The translations under genes were made by a program, and so were the position numbers. The notes under the pieces are model-generated. The model searched no databases, was not told the DNA's origin, and saw nothing but the letters and a program-made list of their open reading frames with translations. A stretch of 10,109 nt of DNA from CBDUUP01 sp965370435. GTDB lineage: Bacteria > Chloroflexota > Anaerolineae > Anaerolineales > UBA11579. Below, in pieces: positions 6,838-10,109 of the stretch (position 1 is the stretch's first letter; each line of letters opens with the position of its first letter). The stretch lies in the NCBI GenBank assembly GCA_965370435.1, contig CBDUUP010000143.1:1-10109 (forward strand), written 5' to 3'.

Positions 6838-8046
6838 ATGACATTCGAATATATCACCCCTTTGATCCAACCCAACAACACCAAGATCGTCCTGCTCCTG
6901 GTGGACGGTCTAGGCGGGCTGCCTATCGAACCGGGCGGCCCCACCGAGCTGGAAGCCGCCCACACGCCAAACATGGACCGTCTGGCGGCTGGAGGTTCGT
7001 TGGGACGCACCATCCCCATCCGGCGGGGGATAACGCCCGGCTCCGGCCCAGCGCATTTGGCGCTGTTCGGCTATGATCCGCTCAAGTATGTTGTGGGGCG
7101 CGGCGCGCTGGAGGCCGCCGGTGTGGGGTTGGAAGTACGCCCCGGCGACGTGGTGGCGCGGGCTAATTTCTGCACCCTGGACGCGGACGGCAACATCACC
7201 GACCGCCGGGCTGGACGCATCAGCAGCGCCGACTCCGCCCCCCTGATCGCGCGCCTGCAAGAGGTTCAAATCCCCAGCGTGGAAACCGAGGTGCGCCAAC
7301 TGCTTGATTACCGCTTCGCGGTGGCGATGCGCGGCGAAGGCCTGAGTCCAGAGATCGAGGACACCGACCCCCAACAAACCGGCGTTCCGCCCCTCCCGGC
7401 AGTAGCGCGTGACCCGGGCTCCGAACGAGCCGCCGATCTCTTCAACCAATGGTCGGCTGCCGCCCGGCAAGCCCTGGCCGATCAACCCCGCGCCAACGGC
7501 ATGACCCTGCGGGGTTTCAGCGCCGACCCGGATTTGCCTCAGTTCAAGGACGTATTTGGCTTGAAGGCGGCTTGTGTGGCCGTTTATCCCATGTACCGGG
7601 GCGTCTCCAAGCTGGTCGGCATGGAAGTGATTGAATTCGAGGGTGATAAGCCGGAGGATGAGTTCGCTGCTACTGCCGACAACTGGGAGAACTACGACTT
7701 TTTCTTCATCCACATCAAGAAGACCGACAGCAAGGGCGAGGATGGCGACTTCGAGGGCAAGGTCAAGATCATCGAGGGCATGGACAAAACTCTACCTGCA
7801 TTGCTGGATTTACAGCCCGATGTCCTGATGATCACCGGCGACCATTCCACCCCGGCCAAACTGCGCTCGCACACCTGGCATCCGGTACCCTTCCTGCTGC
7901 ACGCCCCCGCCGCCATCCTGCCCGATGACCAGACCGCCTTCGGAGAACGGACTTGCCTCCACGGCGGGCTGGGGACTTTCCCGGCCACCGATGCCATGCC
8001 GTTGGCCCTCGCTCACGCCGGGAGGCTAGAAAAGTTTGGAGCCTAA
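6838..8046 (+). CDS. apgM: 2,3-bisphosphoglycerate-independent phosphoglycerate mutase, archaeal type
   Basis: The 402-residue product belongs to the alkaline phosphatase superfamily and matches the ApgM branch of phosphoglycerate mutases. These interconvert 3- and 2-phosphoglycerate in glycolysis and gluconeogenesis through a phosphoserine intermediate and two metal ions. VLLLVDGLGGLP gives the first metal ligand, D23. TPGSGPAHLALFGYDP (66-81) holds the likely nucleophile S69. FIHIKKTDSKGEDGDFEGK supplies H292, D297 and neighbouring acidic residues. MITGDHSTP (331-339) and SHTWHPVPFLL (344-354) supply D335, H336, H345 and H348. Residues about 100-285 are the inserted catalytic lid domain. 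Length is normal, with about 15 extra N-terminal residues; no later Met offers an alternative start. The ribosome site is weak (AGAG, 6828-6831). TTTACA at 6802-6807 could be a -35, but its -10 is poor. It is divergent from mutS. Confidence 0.94.
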   Translation: MTFEYITPLIQPNNTKIVLLLVDGLGGLPIEPGGPTELEAAHTPNMDRLAAGGSLGRTIPIRRGITPGSGPAHLALFGYDPLKYVVGRGALEAAGVGLEVRPGDVVARANFCTLDADGNITDRRAGRISSADSAPLIARLQEVQIPSVETEVRQLLDYRFAVAMRGEGLSPEIEDTDPQQTGVPPLPAVARDPGSERAADLFNQWSAAARQALADQPRANGMTLRGFSADPDLPQFKDVFGLKAACVAVYPMYRGVSKLVGMEVIEFEGDKPEDEFAATADNWENYDFFFIHIKKTDSKGEDGDFEGKVKIIEGMDKTLPALLDLQPDVLMITGDHSTPAKLRSHTWHPVPFLLHAPAAILPDDQTAFGERTCLHGGLGTFPATDAMPLALAHAGRLEKFGA

Positions 8047-8381
8047 AAACCCAAATCATCCCGCAGGATTGGCCGAAATATTAATATTCTCCACCTGCGA
8101 GAGATTCAACACAACAAAACATTCAGAAATATTCATTCGTCTAAACATTGCCTAGCGACGAAAAATGTTATAAAATCATAGGGATCGATACAATTGAGTA
8201 CGTTTGACCATCGCCTCCGAAGCCGCTCGGACGCTGAGAAGTATCCCAGTTTGCCAATACGTGATCGTCATTACGCAAAATCTATTGCAAAGGAGAAAGA
8301 AACCCGCCAATACTATAAATCATCCCACGCTTGCTCCCCCTATTCACGATTTCATTCAAGCACATCGGAGAAGAAAAGACC
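8047..8381 (+). other. 335-base spacer before the lipoprotein pair
   Basis: I see no convincing gene in this spacer. CGCAGG at 8062-8067 and CCTGCG at 8094-8099 form an inverted repeat around a perfect 12-base palindrome, AATATTAATATT (8077-8088), which could be an operator or a 3' hairpin of apgM. The rest is A+T-rich with several possible promoter elements. A second possible -10, TATAAA at 8314-8319, lies near the lipoprotein gene without a matching -35. Two short overlapping open frames in 8194-8406 have atypical composition and no ribosome site. Confidence 0.5.
8148..8176 (+). promoter_or_regulatory. Possible promoter for the lipoprotein genes
   Basis: TTGCCT at 8148-8153 is followed after 17 bases by TAAAAT at 8171-8176, with four and five consensus bases. 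Transcription would begin near 8183 and leave an untranslated leader of about 200 bases ahead of the first lipoprotein gene. The -35 TTGCC core is the same as in the predicted mutS promoter. Confidence 0.4.
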
Positions 8382-9302
8382 ATGTCGAAGACAAGAAGTA
8401 TTTTGATAATTTGCGCGCTGTTCATAGTTCTGTCAGCGTGCGGGGACAGCGGGCCAAGCGCAGAAGAGCTAATGGGGACCTATATGGCCCTAACGGATAC
8501 CGCTTTCCCGACACCCAATCTCACCGCAACCTCGCAGGCCAGCCAGGAAGCCCAATGGCAAACCGAGACCCAATCCGCCCTGGACGCCCAGGCTACTGCC
8601 GAAGCAGAAATCATCCATGCAACCGAAACCATGTCCGCAATAAAGGCTGCGACCAGCAATGCCAGACGAACTGAGTCAGCAGAACGCGCCGCCACCCAAG
8701 CGGCGGCAACTTCTACTGCCCAAGCCAGCGCAACCAACCAAGCCCAACCTATAGCCAATATAGTTCAAGATCTATACAGCAGCGGCTACCTCACCCGAAC
8801 TGAAGGAACTTACTATCGCCTCCCCACCTTCGACCAAAAATGGGCCCAATTGCGTTATTACCGATGGTGGTACACCGATTACTCACCAACGGACTTTGTA
8901 ATTCGCGTCGATGCCAGTTGGGAATCAGATAGCGATACCGCCGATTGGTGGTCCTCCGGCTGTGGCTTTGTATTCCGTTACAAAGACAACGAGAACTTCT
9001 ATCGCGCCCGATTAGGGCTTGATGGTTACGTTTACATGGTCCGCTATGTGAATGGGATTAGAGCTTCAATGGGAACTTCGTATTATGGCAGCGTTGGAAA
9101 ACCCAACGGATCCGCGGAGCTTATGTTGGTGGCGGAGGACACCACTTTCCGATTCTTTGTAAACGGCGTCCTGGTCCACACCCGGCAGGATATGGGTATA
9201 GATCGAGGGAGATTGGCATTTACACTGTCCTCAGGAACCAACAAAGGTTTCGGAACCCGCTGCCTTATGGAAAACATTGACCTCTGGGAACTCGATGGCT
9301 AA
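8382..9302 (+). CDS. Lipoprotein with Ala-rich stalk and beta-sandwich domain (paralogue A)
   Basis: This 306-residue exported lipoprotein has a signal peptide ending in the lipobox LSAC, so C20 should be lipidated and the protein anchored in the membrane facing out. Residues about 47-123 are a stalk rich in Ala, Thr, Gln, Ser and Glu, with no proline after about 45 and likely helical. The element SGYLTRTEGTYYRLPTF (134-150) leads into DFVIRVDASW (171-180). From there to the end alternating strands resemble a laminin-G or DUF1080-like carbohydrate-binding sandwich (GFVFRYKDNENFYRARL, FRFFVNGVLVHTRQD). C194 and C294 could pair in a disulfide. The last segment NIDLWELDG closes the fold. No catalytic residues are evident, so binding or adhesion is more likely than an enzyme. 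GGAG at 8367-8370 supports ATG 8382; an earlier start at 8331 would spoil the signal peptide. A paralogue follows directly. Confidence 0.9.
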   Translation: MSKTRSILIICALFIVLSACGDSGPSAEELMGTYMALTDTAFPTPNLTATSQASQEAQWQTETQSALDAQATAEAEIIHATETMSAIKAATSNARRTESAERAATQAAATSTAQASATNQAQPIANIVQDLYSSGYLTRTEGTYYRLPTFDQKWAQLRYYRWWYTDYSPTDFVIRVDASWESDSDTADWWSSGCGFVFRYKDNENFYRARLGLDGYVYMVRYVNGIRASMGTSYYGSVGKPNGSAELMLVAEDTTFRFFVNGVLVHTRQDMGIDRGRLAFTLSSGTNKGFGTRCLMENIDLWELDG

Positions 9303-9352
9303 GCCCCCAGCGGCTTTGCCATCGCCTTGATTGCACGCAAAAATTTGTACTT

Positions 9353-9449
9353 AGCCTCCCGCAGGTTGTCGCTCCAGCCCGAAATATCCAGTCTAGCCTT
9401 GATTTTTCCTAGAAGATGGCTGTTTCCTAAGACAAACCTGCGGGAGGCT
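9353..9449. repeat. Long imperfect hairpin between the two lipoprotein genes
   Basis: AGCCTCCCGCAGGTT at 9353-9367 has a perfect inverse copy at 9435-9449. With one bulged base (9434) the pairing extends by GTC/GAC (9368-9370 with 9431-9433). Inside lie two further stems: CAGCC/GGCTG (9375-9379 with 9418-9422) and TCTAG/CTAGA (9392-9396 with 9409-9413). Together these give a rod-like fold of about 97 bases. No T-run follows, the ends lack integron attC core bases, and no transposase is nearby. It might be a structured RNA, a processing site or a degenerate mobile hairpin. Confidence 0.6.
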
Positions 9450-9519
9450 GCGCGTCTACCGAACATTTTTTACATGCCCACATCGCCTGCCGCGGATACG
9501 CAAAACATCATTTTTCCGG

Positions 9520-9525
9520 TAGAAT
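9520..9525 (+). promoter_or_regulatory. Possible -10 element for paralogue B
   Basis: TAGAAT lies 42 bases before the paralogue B start, which would place transcription near 9532 and give a leader of about 36 bases containing the GGAG at 9553-9556. No recognisable -35 is present at 16-18 bases upstream, so this is weak. If real, paralogue B has its own promoter rather than relying on read-through. Confidence 0.25.
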
Positions 9526-9567
9526 CTTCAGGAGACAAAACCAACTCTCATTGGAGAATGGCATTTT

Positions 9568-10109
9568 ATGAAAAAATGGAAATTGATCCTGGCTTTATGC
9601 AGCCTGCTCCTCACTATGCCAGCCTGCTCCCCGGCAATTGAAATAACCACAACCCCAACCAGTTCGCCAACCCCTGACCGGACAGCAACGGCCTTGATTC
9701 CCGCCCAAACCGAGACCCAGGCCGCCAGGGACGCCCAAGCCTCCGCCCAGGCCGAAACTTTGGCCGCAGCCGAAACCCTCAGCGCCAATCAAACCGCGAC
9801 CTCGGTTGTTATGGCGACCGGTACGGCAGCCAGCATCGCCACCTCCAGGGCCGCTACCGCACAAGCCAGGGCCTCGGCGACTACCCAGGCGCAATCATTA
9901 GCCGACCGGGTGCAAGAACTGGTTGCAAATGGTTATCTAACCAGCGCAGAGGGCGCCTATCACCTGCTGCCCAACTTCGACGCCAGTTGGGCCAGGCTGG
10001 GCGGGTATTATTATGAGCCGACCCTTTTTGCGCCCACAAACTTTGTCCTGAGGGTTGACGCTAGTTGGGATTCAGCCAGCTCTTCGGCCAATTGGTTCCA
10101 GTCAGGGTG
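9568..10109 (+). CDS. Lipoprotein paralogue B, 3' end beyond window
   Basis: This gene is open to the right edge: 180 complete codons plus two bases. It repeats the plan of the gene before it. The signal peptide MKKWKLILALCSLLLTMPAC again places the lipobox cysteine at residue 20, with M-P-A before it, a slightly unusual lipobox. A short Thr/Pro segment (27-41) precedes an alanine-rich stalk (about 42-110) and then NGYLTSAEGAYHLLPNFDASWARL (121-144). NFVLRVDASWDS (158-169) begins the beta-sandwich, and the window ends at WFQSG, matching WWSSG of paralogue A. In the ungapped block around GYLT, 15 of 28 residues are identical to paralogue A, and 14 of 22 around RVDASW. The stalk is diverged. 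ATG 9568 is preceded by GGAG at 9553-9556, the same 11-base spacing as in paralogue A. Tandem duplication is the natural explanation. Confidence 0.88.
   Translation, partial: MKKWKLILALCSLLLTMPACSPAIEITTTPTSSPTPDRTATALIPAQTETQAARDAQASAQAETLAAAETLSANQTATSVVMATGTAASIATSRAATAQARASATTQAQSLADRVQELVANGYLTSAEGAYHLLPNFDASWARLGGYYYEPTLFAPTNFVLRVDASWDSASSSANWFQSG

Noticed and set aside
6910..7713. 267-codon antisense frame in apgM
   Set aside because: It lies entirely within the apgM catalytic region, and its composition is typical of reversed GC-rich coding sequence.
8194..8674. Two overlapping frames before and into lipoprotein A
   Set aside because: No ribosome site, unusual composition, and the longer one overlaps the well-supported lipoprotein gene.
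9353..9449. Integron attC site
   Set aside because: The arms lack the RYYYAAC/GTTRRRY core ends and no integrase or cassette pattern is nearby.
9327..9641. 104-codon + strand frame overlapping the start of paralogue B
   Set aside because: It runs through the hairpin and over the paralogue B signal peptide in another frame, with no ribosome site.
1..10109. CRISPR array, tRNA or rRNA genes
   Set aside because: No regularly spaced identical repeats, cloverleaf folds or ribosomal RNA landmarks were found on reading both strands by eye.

Overview
The window looks like chromosomal DNA from a bacterium of the phylum Chloroflexota, probably close to Anaerolineae. This is an inference from gene style, not from any search. 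It rests on lipoproteins with long Ala/Thr/Gln/Glu stalks, a GT-C-like membrane protein carrying the ADNLEYVWKLWW and MRAWGRF signatures, an archaeal-type phosphoglycerate mutase, GC-rich housekeeping genes, and short dispersed repeats of the CACAGAGACACAGAG and ACGCTGATTT kinds. No phage genes, transposases, CRISPR array, rRNA or tRNA gene were seen.

Layout. The left edge holds the last 201 codons of valyl-tRNA synthetase (valS, +), followed by a short decamer repeat. Three + strand genes come next: an exported, C-terminally membrane-anchored protein of unknown function (673-1476), a large polytopic membrane protein resembling GT-C glycosyltransferases (1575-3413), and a small acidic orphan protein (3465-3863). 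A hairpin-rich spacer (3866-3970) separates these from the convergent mutS gene (minus strand, 3971-6571), the DNA mismatch-recognition ATPase. Its apparent promoter places the transcription start on the start codon itself, so a leaderless mRNA is likely. The divergent spacer 6572-6837 carries a near-duplicate of the mutS promoter region and a 69-base inverted repeat. It leads into apgM (+, 6838-8046), the cofactor-independent phosphoglycerate mutase of glycolysis and gluconeogenesis.

The right side (8047-10109) holds two tandem paralogous lipoprotein genes; the second is cut by the window edge. Each encodes a lipobox with Cys20, an alanine-rich stalk, a conserved GYLT..EG.Y..LP.F...WA.L element and the start of a predicted beta-sandwich. 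The 265-base spacer between them holds a long imperfect hairpin whose purpose I could not assign.

The housekeeping genes (valS, mutS, apgM) are independent of each other functionally. The envelope genes (673-1476, 1575-3413 and the two lipoproteins) suggest surface functions. I see no defence system, mobile element or metabolic cluster that binds the window into one pathway. The most unusual material is the lipoprotein pair with its structured spacer, and the divergent mutS/apgM control region.
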